64,000 nt of DNA. Origin: Angomonas deanei (Eukaryota; Euglenozoa; Kinetoplastea; Trypanosomatida; Trypanosomatidae). A model generated the notes under the pieces. It saw only the letters and a program-made list of their open reading frames with translations. It did no database searches and had not been told where the DNA came from. This document shows, one piece after another, positions 1 through 11,138 of the stretch (within the stretch, counting starts at the first letter, position 1; each line of letters begins with the position of its first letter). The stretch spans positions 126,501-190,500 of the forward strand of contig LR877148.1 in assembly GCA_903995115.1 (NCBI GenBank), in the 5' to 3' direction. A program made the translations under genes and the position numbers.

Positions 1-1263
<1,263 letters not shown>

Positions 1264-2904
1264 TTAGTTGGGCTTCCAGGACAGATTCACGACAGGGATC
1301 TCGTGGCGGCCGAGGATGACCTCGGAGAAGACGAGCTTATCGCTCTTGTCGCTCTTGTCCATGATCGCCTTCGCGCTGCCGGCCTCCTTGATGAGGTGCG
1401 TGTCGGGCTGGAAGTCGGCGCTCAGGGCCTTGATCAGGGGGATCCAGTTCCAGTGGCCAATGTCGTTGTACACGGCATTCCACCCGTGGATCACACGCTC
1501 AATCACGTAACCGTCGTTGTTCACGAGGAACACGGTGGAACGAAGACCGTAGCGGAGGAAGCTGCCCCACTCCTGGGCCGTCATCTGGGCGGAACCATCG
1601 CCGACCACGAGGACGACGCGGCGGTTGGGCTCGGCGACCTGCGCACCGAAGGCGGCAGGGATGGAGAAACCAATGGAACCCCACATGCACTGGACAATGT
1701 GCTTGCCGCCCTTGGGGAGGACGAGACCGGCACTCGCAGCGCTGGACGTACCCTGGTCCACCACAATGATGTCATCGGGCTTCAGACCCTCCTGGATTTC
1801 ACGCCAGAAGTGGTAGGCGGAGTACTTGTCGCTCGTCGGCTGGGCGATCTGGTGGGGCACGATGGTGTTCTTGGGCCAGTTGGAGCTGTACTTGGTGGCA
1901 ACCTGGTGGACAATCTCGAGCGCCTTCGCCATGGGCACCTGCTGGTAGTGGACGGTGCCAATGGTCACGGAGTCGGGCTTGATCTCAACACGGCGAGACA
2001 CTTCGAGGCTGTGGGTGAAGTAGCCGGTACCGAAATCGTGGAAGCGGACACCGATAAGGAGGATCGTCTCGGCCTGCTCAATGCAGTTGCGCACATCGTC
2101 GGGGGTGTTGGCGCCATAGTAGCAGCCGAGATAGTTGGGGGACTGCTCGCAGAGGGTGCCCTTTCCGAGAAGCATGTGAGCGAACGGAATGTGGGCATCG
2201 TCAACGAGGGCCTGCGCCTGCTTGTGGCACTGGAAGCGGTCGCACTGGTAACCGACGACGGCAGAGACGCGCTTGGTGTTCTTCAGGCGCTCCTCAATGG
2301 CGGCAGCGAAGAGGCGGCACGACTCCTCGGAGTACTCGCGGACGCGGCGGACCAGAGGGGTCAGCGGCGGCTCGGCGGGGAGGACGGCGACATCCAGGGG
2401 AAGCAGAATGTAGCCGGGGCGGCTCTGGTACAGCACCTCCTGGATCACACGGTCGATATCGCGGGCGTAGTGGAGGGGGCGGAGAATGGCAACAGCGCAC
2501 GAGATCTGCTCGCTCATGTTGGCGAAGTGGTGGAAGTTACCATCACCGAGGGAGTGGTGCATCATGGAGAAGTTCTGCTGGTCCTTGTAGGCGGGTCCAC
2601 CCACAACGTGGATGACGGGGTTCATCTCCGCGAAGGAGCCGGCAACACCGTTGACGGCGCTCAGCTCGCCAACACCATAGGTGGTGAGAAGGGCGCCGAT
2701 ACGGCGGCAGCGGGAGTAACCATCGGCGGCGTAGGCGGCGTTCAGCTCATTGCAGCAGCCAACCCACTCCATGTTCTCGGCGGCCTCCACGTCGTCGAGG
2801 AAGCGGAGATTGTAGTCACCGGGGACACCGAACAGGTGCTTCACGCCAACCTCAGAGAGGCGGTCGATCAGGTAGCAACCAATGTTGTAGTTTTCAGACG
2901 GCAT
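1264..2904 (-). CDS. PDC: Pyruvate (or indolepyruvate) decarboxylase, copy 2
   Basis: Intact 546-residue thiamine-diphosphate enzyme that decarboxylates a 2-keto acid, most likely pyruvate to acetaldehyde, the first step of ethanol fermentation. The N-terminal PYR domain has the catalytic Glu in [13 protein letters not shown] (Glu53) and the paired His of MHHSLGDG (His116-His117). The C-terminal PP domain has GDGS (435-438) and NN (462-463), which bind magnesium and ThDP, and the active-site Glu of YVIE (Glu469). Length fits PDC/IPDC proteins (about 545-570). Several stretches, such as NDIGHWNW, resemble bacterial and plant indolepyruvate/pyruvate decarboxylases more than yeast PDC, so the substrate is not certain. 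Copy-specific residues are Gln229, His298-Ser299, Glu301-Val302-Ser303 and Ala511. Start is the ATG shared by all copies; stop is TAA. Confidence 0.92.
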   Translation of the reverse strand: MPSENYNIGCYLIDRLSEVGVKHLFGVPGDYNLRFLDDVEAAENMEWVGCCNELNAAYAADGYSRCRRIGALLTTYGVGELSAVNGVAGSFAEMNPVIHVVGGPAYKDQQNFSMMHHSLGDGNFHHFANMSEQISCAVAILRPLHYARDIDRVIQEVLYQSRPGYILLPLDVAVLPAEPPLTPLVRRVREYSEESCRLFAAAIEERLKNTKRVSAVVGYQCDRFQCHKQAQALVDDAHIPFAHMLLGKGTLCEQSPNYLGCYYGANTPDDVRNCIEQAETILLIGVRFHDFGTGYFTHSLEVSRRVEIKPDSVTIGTVHYQQVPMAKALEIVHQVATKYSSNWPKNTIVPHQIAQPTSDKYSAYHFWREIQEGLKPDDIIVVDQGTSSAASAGLVLPKGGKHIVQCMWGSIGFSIPAAFGAQVAEPNRRVVLVVGDGSAQMTAQEWGSFLRYGLRSTVFLVNNDGYVIERVIHGWNAVYNDIGHWNWIPLIKALSADFQPDTHLIKEAGSAKAIMDKSDKSDKLVFSEVILGRHEIPVVNLSWKPN

Positions 2905-3399
2905 TTGCGATAGGGGGTATTAATAAAAAAAAAGAGTGAATAAAAACGGTAGCGAAAAAAAAACTAATCATGGTGAAAGTGGAGAATTAGGGAGGGGAAA
3001 GTATGTACGTAGGGCCGCGTGTCACGTTGACGAGAAGCAGCGGGTGGATTTGAACGAAAACAACGCAAGCAAGAGGGACAAAAATAAGCTTTACCGGGGT
3101 GAAGGGGATGAAAAACATGTTATTGGAAAAACAAGTGCGGGCAATTTAGCAATGGGACCCTTTTTCTTTAATTTTGATGATATTCACAGCAACGTTCAGC
3201 AAGCTTGTGAGCGGGTCGGGGACAGTCTCAAACGGCATCCACTGTCACGAGAAGCTGAGACGGAGTGTGGTGGTATATTTGAGAAAACAAAAACAAAAAT
3301 TTAAAATACTCTTGTGATGTCAATGACGACGGGGTTTCGTTAATGCTACCGTATTTTCCTATTTATTAGTCATTATATAGAAGCGTTAATATCTAGCCG
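2905..3399 (-). repeat. Decarboxylase intergenic spacer, type B (first copy)
   Basis: This 495-bp spacer is nearly identical to 7174-7668. On the coding strand a C/T-rich stretch ends in ATTAG, with the AG at 2964-2965. It is a candidate trans-splice acceptor for the gene starting at 2904, with the same T-tract leader as the other copies. A block at about 3170-3290 is a diverged relative of the block in spacer A, so the two spacers share ancestry. No gene seen. Confidence 0.8.
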
Positions 3400-5040
3400 T
3401 TAGTTGGGCTTCCAGGACAGATTCACGACAGGGATCTCGTGGCGGCCGAGGATGACCTCGGAGAAGACGAGCTTATCGCTCTTGTCGCTCTTGTCCATGA
3501 TCGCCTTCGTGCTGCCGGCCTCCTTGATGAGGTGCGTGTCGGGCTGGAAGTCGGCGCTCAGGGCCTTGATCAGGGGGATCCAGTTCCAGTGGCCAATGTC
3601 GTTGTACACGGCATTCCACCCGTGGATCACACGCTCAATCACGTAACCGTCGTTGTTCACGAGGAACACGGTGGAACGAAGACCGTAGCGGAGGAAGCTG
3701 CCCCACTCCTGGGCCGTCATCTGGGCGGAACCATCGCCGACCACGAGGACGACGCGGCGGTTGGGCTCGGCGACCTGCGCACCGAAGGCGGCAGGGATGG
3801 AGAAACCAATGGAACCCCACATGCACTGGACAATGTGCTTGCCGCCCTTGGGGAGGACGAGACCGGCACTCGCAGCGCTGGACGTACCCTGGTCCACCAC
3901 AATGATGTCATCGGGCTTCAGACCCTCCTGGATTTCACGCCAGAAGTGGTAGGCGGAGTACTTGTCGCTCGTCGGCTGGGCGATCTGGTGGGGCACGATG
4001 GTGTTCTTGGGCCAGTTGGAGCTGTACTTGGTGGCAACCTGGTGGACAATCTCGAGCGCCTTCGCCATGGGCACCTGCTGGTAGTGGACGGTGCCGATGG
4101 TCACGGAGTCGGGCTTGATCTCAACACGACGGGATACTTCGAGGCTGTGGGTGAAGTAGCCGGTACCGAAATCATGGAAGCGGACACCGATAAGGAGGAT
4201 CGTCTCGGCCTGCTCAATGCAGTTGCGCACATCGTCGGGGGTGTTGGCGCCATAGTAGCAGCCGAGATAGTTGGGGGACTGCTCGCAGAGGGTGCCCTTT
4301 CCGAGAAGCATGTGAGCGAACGGAATGTGGGCATCGTCAACGAGGGCCTGCGCCTCCTTGTGGCACTGGAAGCGGTCGCACTGGTAACCGACGACGGCAG
4401 AGACGCGCTTGGTGTTCTTCAGGCGCTCCTCAATGGCGGCAGCGAAGAGGCGGCACGACTCCTCGGAGTACTCGCGGACGCGGCGGACCAGAGGGGTCAG
4501 CGGCGGCTCGGCGGGGAGGACGGCGACATCCAGGGGAAGCAGAATGTAGCCGGGGCGGCTCTGGTACAGCACCTCCTGGATCACACGGTCAATATCGCGG
4601 GCGTAGTGGAGGGGGCGGAGAATGGCAACGGCGCACGAGATCTGCTCGCTCATGTTGGCGAAGTGGTGGAAGTTACCATCACCGAGGGAGTGGTGCATCA
4701 TGGAGAAGTTCTGCTGGTCCTTGTAGGCGGGTCCACCCACAACGTGGATGACGGGGTTCATCTCCGCGAAGGAGCCGGCAACACCGTTGACGGCGCTCAG
4801 CTCGCCAACACCATAGGTGGTGAGAAGGGCGCCGATACGGCGGCAGCGGGAGTAACCATCGGCGGCGTAGGCGGCGTTCAGCTCATTGCAGCAGCCAACC
4901 CACTCCATGTTCTCGGCGGCCTCCACGTCGTCGAGGAAGCGGAGATTGTAGTCACCGGGGACACCGAACAGGTGCTTCACGCCAACCTCAGAGAGGCGGT
5001 CGATCAGGTAGCAACCAATGTTGTAGTTTTCAGACGGCAT
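3400..5040 (-). CDS. PDC: Pyruvate (or indolepyruvate) decarboxylase, copy 3
   Basis: Intact 546-residue copy with all ThDP and catalytic motifs seen in the copy at 1264-2904. It differs from that copy at residue 229 (Glu instead of Gln) and residue 511 (Thr instead of Ala). It shares that copy's variant patch at residues 298-303 (His-Ser-Leu-Glu-Val-Ser), although silent bases there differ. The spacer upstream is type A, so it is the second member of the two-gene unit. Stop is TAA. Function and substrate uncertainty are as for the other copies. Confidence 0.92.
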   Translation of the reverse strand: MPSENYNIGCYLIDRLSEVGVKHLFGVPGDYNLRFLDDVEAAENMEWVGCCNELNAAYAADGYSRCRRIGALLTTYGVGELSAVNGVAGSFAEMNPVIHVVGGPAYKDQQNFSMMHHSLGDGNFHHFANMSEQISCAVAILRPLHYARDIDRVIQEVLYQSRPGYILLPLDVAVLPAEPPLTPLVRRVREYSEESCRLFAAAIEERLKNTKRVSAVVGYQCDRFQCHKEAQALVDDAHIPFAHMLLGKGTLCEQSPNYLGCYYGANTPDDVRNCIEQAETILLIGVRFHDFGTGYFTHSLEVSRRVEIKPDSVTIGTVHYQQVPMAKALEIVHQVATKYSSNWPKNTIVPHQIAQPTSDKYSAYHFWREIQEGLKPDDIIVVDQGTSSAASAGLVLPKGGKHIVQCMWGSIGFSIPAAFGAQVAEPNRRVVLVVGDGSAQMTAQEWGSFLRYGLRSTVFLVNNDGYVIERVIHGWNAVYNDIGHWNWIPLIKALSADFQPDTHLIKEAGSTKAIMDKSDKSDKLVFSEVILGRHEIPVVNLSWKPN

Positions 5041-5530
5041 TTGCGATAGGGGGTATTAATAAAAAAAGAGTGAATAAAAACGGTAGCGAAAAAAAAACTA
5101 ATTGCGGTAAAAGTGAGAAAGAGGGAAGCGTGCACGTAGGGCAGGGCGCAGTTTCGGTGAACACCAGTTAAACCTCAATAAAAAGTAACAAGAACGCACG
5201 ATTGACACTGAATTAGGGGGTGAGGAGGATAAAAAACAAGTGTGGCTACAGCTCAGCAATAACCCTTTTACTTTTGATGATATTCACAGCAACGTTCAGC
5301 AAGCCCGTGAGCGGGTTGGCGCCAGACTTTTCCGGCAAACAGCATTCGTGGTCACGAGAAGCTGAGACGAAGTGTGACGGTATATTCAGAAATAAAGAAA
5401 AAAAAAAATCGAATTTAAAGCTACTCTTGTGATGTCAGCAACGACACGTTTCGTTAGTACTACCGCACTTTCCTGTTGTTTTCGAATTAGCTTACTACAG
5501 GAAAAACGAAAAAAAGCTAACGACCGGCCG
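5041..5530 (-). repeat. Decarboxylase intergenic spacer, type A (second copy)
   Basis: Second copy of the 490-bp spacer at 774-1263, with only a few base differences. The candidate trans-splice acceptor AG for the gene starting at 5040 is at 5098-5099, preceded on the coding strand by a C/T-rich tract and followed by the T-tract leader. Confidence 0.8.
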
Positions 5531-7173
5531 TTAGTTGGGCTTCCAGGACAGATTCACGACAGGGATCTCGTGGCGGCCGAGGATGACCTCGGAGAAGACG
5601 AGCTTATCGCTCTTGTCGCTCTTGTCCATGATCGCCTTCGTGCTGCCGGCCTCCTTGATGAGGTGCGTGTCGGGCTGGAAGTCGGCGCTCAGGGCCTTGA
5701 TCAGGGGGATCCAGTTCCAGTGGCCAATGTCGTTGTACACGGCATTCCACCCGTGGATCACACGCTCAATCACGTAACCGTCGTTGTTCACGAGGAACAC
5801 GGTGGAACGAAGACCGTAGCGGAGGAAGCTGCCCCACTCCTGGGCCGTCATCTGGGCGGAACCATCGCCGACCACGAGGACGACGCGGCGGTTGGGCTCG
5901 GCGACCTGCGCACCGAAGGCGGCAGGGATGGAGAAACCAATGGAACCCCACATGCACTGGACAATGTGCTTGCCGCCCTTGGGGAGGACGAGACCGGCAC
6001 TCGCAGCGCTGGACGTACCCTGGTCCACCACAATGATGTCATCGGGCTTCAGACCCTCCTGGATTTCACGCCAGAAGTGGTAGGCGGAGTACTTGTCGCT
6101 CGTCGGCTGGGCGATCTGGTGGGGCACGATGGTGTTCTTGGGCCAGTTGGAGCTGTACTTGGTGGCAACCTGGTGGACAATCTCGAGCGCCTTCGCCATG
6201 GGCACCTGCTGGTAGTGGACGGTGCCAATGGTCACGGAGTCGGGCTTGATCTCAACACGGCGGGGAATACTTCGAGGTTCTGGGTGAAGTAGCCGGTACC
6301 GAAATCGTGGAAGCGGACACCGATAAGGAGGATCGTCTCGGCCTGCTCAATGCAGTTGCGCACATCGTCGGGGGTGTTGGCGCCATAGTAGCAGCCGAGA
6401 TAGTTGGGGGACTGCTCGCAGAGGGTGCCCTTTCCGAGAAGCATGTGAGCGAACGGAATGTGGGCATCGTCAACGAGGGCCTGCGCCTGCTTGTGGCACT
6501 GGAAGCGGTCGCACTGGTAACCGACGACGGCAGAGACGCGCTTGGTGTTCTTCAGGCGCTCCTCAATGGCGGCAGCGAAGAGGCGGCACGACTCCTCGGA
6601 GTACTCGCGGACGCGGCGGACCAGAGGGGTCAGCGGCGGCTCGGCGGGGAGGACGGCGACATCCAGGGGAAGCAGAATGTAGCCGGGGCGGCTCTGGTAC
6701 AGCACCTCCTGGATCACACGGTCAATATCGCGGGCGTAGTGGAGGGGGCGGAGAATGGCAACAGCGCACGAGATCTGCTCGCTCATGTTGGCGAAGTGGT
6801 GGAAGTTACCATCACCGAGGGAGTGGTGCATCATGGAGAAGTTCTGCTGGTCCTTGTAGGCGGGTCCACCCACAACGTGGATGACGGGGTTCATCTCCGC
6901 GAAGGAGCCGGCAACACCGTTGACGGCGCTCAGCTCGCCCACACCATAGGTGGTGAGAAGGGCGCCGATACGGCGGCAGCGGGAGTAACCATCGGCGGCG
7001 TAGGCGGCGTTCAGCTCATTGCAGCAGCCAACCCACTCCATGTTCTCGGCGGCCTCCACGTCGTCGAGGAAGCGGAGATTGTAGTCACCGGGGACACCGA
7101 ACAGGTGCTTCACGCCAACCTCAGAGAGGCGGTCGATCAGGTAGCAACCAATGTTGTAGTTTTCAGACGGCAT
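5531..7173 (-). pseudogene. Pyruvate decarboxylase copy 4, frame-broken inside the variable patch
   Basis: This copy is 1643 bp, 2 bp longer than the 1641-bp intact copies. Reading from the ATG at 7173, the first 300 or so codons match the others (Gln229; Gln298-Asn299 as in the copy starting at 9309). Two extra bases at about 6270-6271 then shift the frame, and a stop follows soon after near 6232. The remaining 230 or so codons, with the GDGS...NN ThDP motif, continue intact in a second frame down to the TAA at 5531. The break falls exactly where the copies differ most and looks like the last copy's sequence with CT inserted. It could be a recombination scar or an assembly artefact from merging different copies. 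As written it cannot make a full enzyme. Confidence 0.8.
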
Positions 7174-7668
7174 TTGCGATAGGGGGTATTAATAAAAAAA
7201 AAGAGTGAATAAAAACGGTAGCGAAAAAAAAACTAATCATGGTGAAAGTGGAGAATTAGGGAGGGGAAAGTATGTACGTAGGGCCGCGTGTCACGTTGAC
7301 GAGAAGCAGTGGGCGGATTGGAACGAAAACAACGCAAGCAAGAGGGACAAAAATAAGCTTTACCGGGGTGAAGGGGACGAAAAACATGTTATTGGAAAAA
7401 CAAGTGCGGGCAATTTAGCAATGGGACCCTTTTTCTTTATTTTTGATGATATTCACAGCAACGTTCAGCAAGCTTGTGAGCGGGTCGGGGACAGTCTCAA
7501 ACGGCATCCACTGTCACGAGAAGCTGAGACGGAGTGTGGTGGTATATTTGAGAAAACAAAAACAAAAATTTAAAATACTCTTGTGATGTCAATGACGACG
7601 GGGTTTCGTTAATGCTACCGTATTTTCCTATTTATTAGTCATTATATAGAAGCGTTAATATCTAGCCG
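7174..7668 (-). repeat. Decarboxylase intergenic spacer, type B (second copy)
   Basis: Second copy of the 495-bp spacer at 2905-3399, differing by a handful of bases. The candidate trans-splice acceptor AG for the gene starting at 7173 is at 7233-7234. Confidence 0.8.
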
Positions 7669-9309
7669 TTAGTTGGGCTTCCAGGACAGATTCACGACAG
7701 GGATCTCGTGGCGGCCGAGGATGACCTCGGAGAAGACGAGCTTATCGCTCTTGTCGCTCTTGTCCATGATCGCCTTCGTGCTGCCGGCCTCCTTGATGAG
7801 GTGTGTGTCGGGCTGGAAGTCGGCGCTCAGGGCCTTGATCAGGGGGATCCAGTTCCAGTGGCCAATGTCGTTGTACACGGCATTCCACCCGTGGATCACA
7901 CGCTCAATCACGTAACCGTCGTTGTTCACGAGGAACACGGTGGAACGAAGACCGTAGCGGAGGAAGCTGCCCCACTCCTGGGCCGTCATCTGGGCGGAAC
8001 CATCGCCGACCACGAGGACGACGCGGCGGTTGGGCTCGGCGACCTGCGCACCGAAGGCGGCAGGGATGGAGAAACCAATGGAACCCCACATGCACTGGAC
8101 AATGTGCTTGCCGCCCTTGGGGAGGACGAGACCGGCACTCGCAGCGCTGGACGTACCCTGGTCCACCACAATGATGTCATCGGGCTTCAGACCCTCCTGG
8201 ATTTCACGCCAGAAGTGGTAGGCGGAGTACTTGTCGCTCGTCGGCTGGGCGATCTGGTGGGGCACGATGGTGTTCTTGGGCCAGTTGGAGCTGTACTTGG
8301 TGGCAACCTGGTGGACAATCTCGAGCGCCTTCGCCATGGGCACCTGCTGGTAGTGGACGGTGCCAATGGTCACGGAGTCGGGCTTGATCTCAACACGGCG
8401 GGGAATATCGAGGTTCTGGGTGAAGTAGCCGGTACCGAAATCGTGGAAGCGGACACCGATAAGGAGGATCGTCTCGGCCTGCTCAATGCAGTTGCGCACA
8501 TCGTCGGGGGTGTTGGCGCCATAGTAGCAGCCGAGGTAGTTGGGGGACTGCTCGCAGAGGGTGCCCTTTCCGAGAAGCATGTGAGCGAACGGAATGTGGG
8601 CATCGTCAACGAGGGCCTGCGCCTCCTTGTGGCACTGGAAGCGGTCGCACTGGTAACCGACGACGGCAGAGACGTGCTTGGTGTTCTTCAGGCGCTCCTC
8701 AATGGCAGCAGCGAAGAGGCGGCACGACTCCTCGGAGTACTCGCGGACGCGGCGGACCAGAGGGGTCAGCGGCGGCTCGGCGGGGAGGACGGCGACATCC
8801 AGGGGAAGCAGAATGTAGCCGGGGCGGCTCTGGTACAGCACCTCCTGGATCACACGGTCGATATCGCGGGCGTAGTGGAGGGGGCGGAGAATGGCAACGG
8901 CGCACGAGATCTGCTCGCTCATGTTGGCGAAGTGGTGGAAGTTACCATCACCGAGGGAGTGGTGCATCATGGAGAAGTTCTGCTGGTCCTTGTAGGCGGG
9001 TCCACCCACAACGTGGATGACGGGGTTCATCTCCGCGAAGGAGCCGGCAACACCGTTGACGGCGCTCAGCTCGCCAACACCATAGGTGGTGAGAAGGGCG
9101 CCGATACGGCGGCAGCGGGAGTAACCATCGGCGGCGTAGGCGGCGTTCAGCTCATTGCAGCAGCCAACCCACTCCATGTTCTCGGCGGCCTCCACGTCGT
9201 CGAGGAAGCGGAGATTGTAGTCACCGGGGACACCGAACAGGTGCTTCACGCCAACCTCAGAGAGGCGGTCGATCAGGTAGCAACCAATGTTGTAGTTTTC
9301 AGACGGCAT
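7669..9309 (-). CDS. PDC: Pyruvate (or indolepyruvate) decarboxylase, copy 5 (first transcribed)
   Basis: Intact 546-residue copy, first of the array in transcription order. All catalytic and cofactor motifs are present (Glu53, His116-His117, GDGS 435-438, NN 462-463, Glu469). It is the most distinct copy: His212 for Arg212, Glu229, Thr511, and Gln-Asn-Leu-Asp-Ile-Pro at 298-303 where the copies at 1264 and 3400 have His-Ser-Leu-Glu-Val-Ser. Its upstream flank matches the repeat only as far as about 9378. The edge copy of an array often escapes homogenisation, which would explain its private differences. Confidence 0.92.
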   Translation of the reverse strand: MPSENYNIGCYLIDRLSEVGVKHLFGVPGDYNLRFLDDVEAAENMEWVGCCNELNAAYAADGYSRCRRIGALLTTYGVGELSAVNGVAGSFAEMNPVIHVVGGPAYKDQQNFSMMHHSLGDGNFHHFANMSEQISCAVAILRPLHYARDIDRVIQEVLYQSRPGYILLPLDVAVLPAEPPLTPLVRRVREYSEESCRLFAAAIEERLKNTKHVSAVVGYQCDRFQCHKEAQALVDDAHIPFAHMLLGKGTLCEQSPNYLGCYYGANTPDDVRNCIEQAETILLIGVRFHDFGTGYFTQNLDIPRRVEIKPDSVTIGTVHYQQVPMAKALEIVHQVATKYSSNWPKNTIVPHQIAQPTSDKYSAYHFWREIQEGLKPDDIIVVDQGTSSAASAGLVLPKGGKHIVQCMWGSIGFSIPAAFGAQVAEPNRRVVLVVGDGSAQMTAQEWGSFLRYGLRSTVFLVNNDGYVIERVIHGWNAVYNDIGHWNWIPLIKALSADFQPDTHLIKEAGSTKAIMDKSDKSDKLVFSEVILGRHEIPVVNLSWKPN

Positions 9310-9633
9310 TTGCGATAGGGGGTATTAATAAAAAAAAAAGAGTGAATAAAAACGGTAGCGAAAAAAAAAACTAATCGTGGTGAATGTGGAGAAGCGCAGG
9401 TAGAAGGTAAATAGCAATTTTAGTAGCAGGGTTCATAACAAGCAAAGATTGGAGAAGGTGAAATATTATGTGTTAGGGTGATGCTAAGGGTCGCCGCGCG
9501 TTCTTTGACTTTATTGGGATATATAGATTGATATTTTTAAGGTTTAATAGAGAGATACTGAACAAGAGGGTAGCGATGGAAAGGTAAAGAAATAAGCCGT
9601 GTGGTGGTGAAACTGGCGACAGAGGGCAGCCGA
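9310..9633 (-). promoter_or_regulatory. Spacer with trans-splice acceptor for the first decarboxylase gene
   Basis: The part next to the gene (9310 to about 9378) matches the other decarboxylase leaders: T-tracts and, further upstream, ATTAG with its AG at 9371-9372. Beyond that the sequence is unique and AT-rich and holds the 3' UTR of the kinase gene. It lacks the block shared by spacers A and B. No gene seen. Confidence 0.6.
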
Positions 9634-11109
9634 CTACTTCATCCCGTACTTGGATTGCTTGTACTGCTTCAACACCAGTGCGGCCGCGTCGAGTTGATCG
9701 AGCTCAATTTGGTTCGAACCTTGGCTGTATTTGTCCAGCAGGGAGACCAAGTCGTCTACGAAGGAGGATGGCTTGAGCACCGTCGCCTCCATGGAAGCGT
9801 TACTACTGTTTATCTCCACCACCATCGTTGGGATTTGATCAGAAAAAGTTTCTTCTTCACCAAAGAGAATGGAGCGCCGCTTCACTACATCCATTTGGAG
9901 ATCCTTTATGCTAAATCCGAGACCTTTGCTGTCCATTAGCGTGACGGTGGCACCAGGGTCGGAGTTGACGCTCTTGGTTGGCGGCTTCACGGACTTTTGG
10001 CCCAAGTCCTTTGATGGACGCTCTTTTTTAATTGGCTTTGCTTGTTTCTTCGCCTTTTCGGCATCCACCTGGGATTGTTTTAAGACCTGCTCGGATATGC
10101 CGTACGTTGTTTTTTGCATCTTTTGGAACATATCCATATCACTACCGGCGTACACAAAGTCGTGTTTGCTCTTGACATCCTTCGGCGGCGGCCACGGCTT
10201 TTTATACGTTATCTCAGGTCCGTAAAACTGCTGTGCTAGCCTACTGCGGGAGGGGATCTGGGTTGGGTGAGAAGGATGGCTTTTAGGGACCTCGAGATAC
10301 ACATCTATTAGCTCCTGCGCGGTTGGTCGGTTTTGGGGATCCTTACTTAACATTTTGGTGACAATCTTTTCAAATTGGCTGTCCAGTCCCGTGTTGAACG
10401 GGGCTACCTCCTCTGTCAAGATTTTTTGGATCAGAGTGAACAAATTTTCAGCCTCGAAAGGCCGGCGAAGCGTGCACATTTCATAAAACACAATGCCCAA
10501 GCTCCACACATCACTCCGTTCGTCGTAGAACTCATTATCGCACACTTCGGGTGCAAAGTAGAGTGGTGTCCCAATCATACTTTCCGCCTTTGCGTTGGCG
10601 TTGGAGAGTATGGTGCACACTCCAAAGTCGCCCAGTTTCAGATGGTTCTTTTTGGTGACGTAGATGTTACCCGTCTTAATATCTCGGTGCAAAATACGCT
10701 GGCCGTGAATGTGCGCCAACGCACAGAGCAGCTCCGCCATCCACTCCACCAGCACATCCTCCGGAAAGGGTGTCCCCTCGTATCGTTGGCGGTCAATCAA
10801 GTCTTCCAAGGTACCACACTCGCAGTATTCCATAATAATGTCGACCGATGTGTTGCTGGCGAAGCTCTCCCTAAACTTTACCACATTGGGATGGTTCACC
10901 CCATCCATGACTAGAATTTCTTGTTTCGCCCTCAGCTGCTCCTCGTCGGTCATGTTGGAGAGGGGCATCTGCTTGAGTACATACTTGCAATTGTTCTCCT
11001 TGTTCGTGACGGAAAACACATCACTGGTGGCGCCAGACCCCAAGTGCGCGTGGACCTCGTAGTTTTCAAGCCCACTGGGGGAAGTGTCTAATAGCGATAA
11101 GTCACTCAT
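9634..11109 (-). CDS. NIMA-related (NEK) Ser/Thr protein kinase
   Basis: 491-residue protein with an N-terminal kinase domain (about residues 17-285) and a basic C-terminal tail. The glycine loop is LGSGATSDVF from Leu23, the ATP lysine is Lys46 (VLKQM), the catalytic loop HRDIKTGN starts at His141, DFG is 161-163, and the activation segment ends GTPLYFAPE. The HRDIK and GTPLY forms and overall order are those of NEK kinases, which in kinetoplastids commonly act on basal bodies, flagella and division. The tail has Pro/Lys-rich stretches and no recognised domain. The frame stays open upstream, but the first ATG is at 11109 and a strong acceptor lies directly before it, so that start is chosen. 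Stop is TAG. Substrates are unknown. Confidence 0.88.
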   Translation of the reverse strand: MSDLSLLDTSPSGLENYEVHAHLGSGATSDVFSVTNKENNCKYVLKQMPLSNMTDEEQLRAKQEILVMDGVNHPNVVKFRESFASNTSVDIIMEYCECGTLEDLIDRQRYEGTPFPEDVLVEWMAELLCALAHIHGQRILHRDIKTGNIYVTKKNHLKLGDFGVCTILSNANAKAESMIGTPLYFAPEVCDNEFYDERSDVWSLGIVFYEMCTLRRPFEAENLFTLIQKILTEEVAPFNTGLDSQFEKIVTKMLSKDPQNRPTAQELIDVYLEVPKSHPSHPTQIPSRSRLAQQFYGPEITYKKPWPPPKDVKSKHDFVYAGSDMDMFQKMQKTTYGISEQVLKQSQVDAEKAKKQAKPIKKERPSKDLGQKSVKPPTKSVNSDPGATVTLMDSKGLGFSIKDLQMDVVKRRSILFGEEETFSDQIPTMVVEINSSNASMEATVLKPSSFVDDLVSLLDKYSQGSNQIELDQLDAAALVLKQYKQSKYGMK

Positions 11110-11138
11110 CCTAGGAAGGAAGAAGAGGAGGAAGACAG
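11110..11138 (-). promoter_or_regulatory. Trans-splice acceptor abutting the NEK start codon
   Basis: On the coding strand a C/T tract of about 26 nt (11113-11138) ends in AG at 11111-11112, then a single G, then ATG at 11109. If this AG is used, the gene's own 5' UTR is one nucleotide and the leader is essentially the spliced leader. The rest of the 11139-11441 gap is AT-rich, with a plus-strand T17 run near 11355, and holds no gene I can see. Confidence 0.65.
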
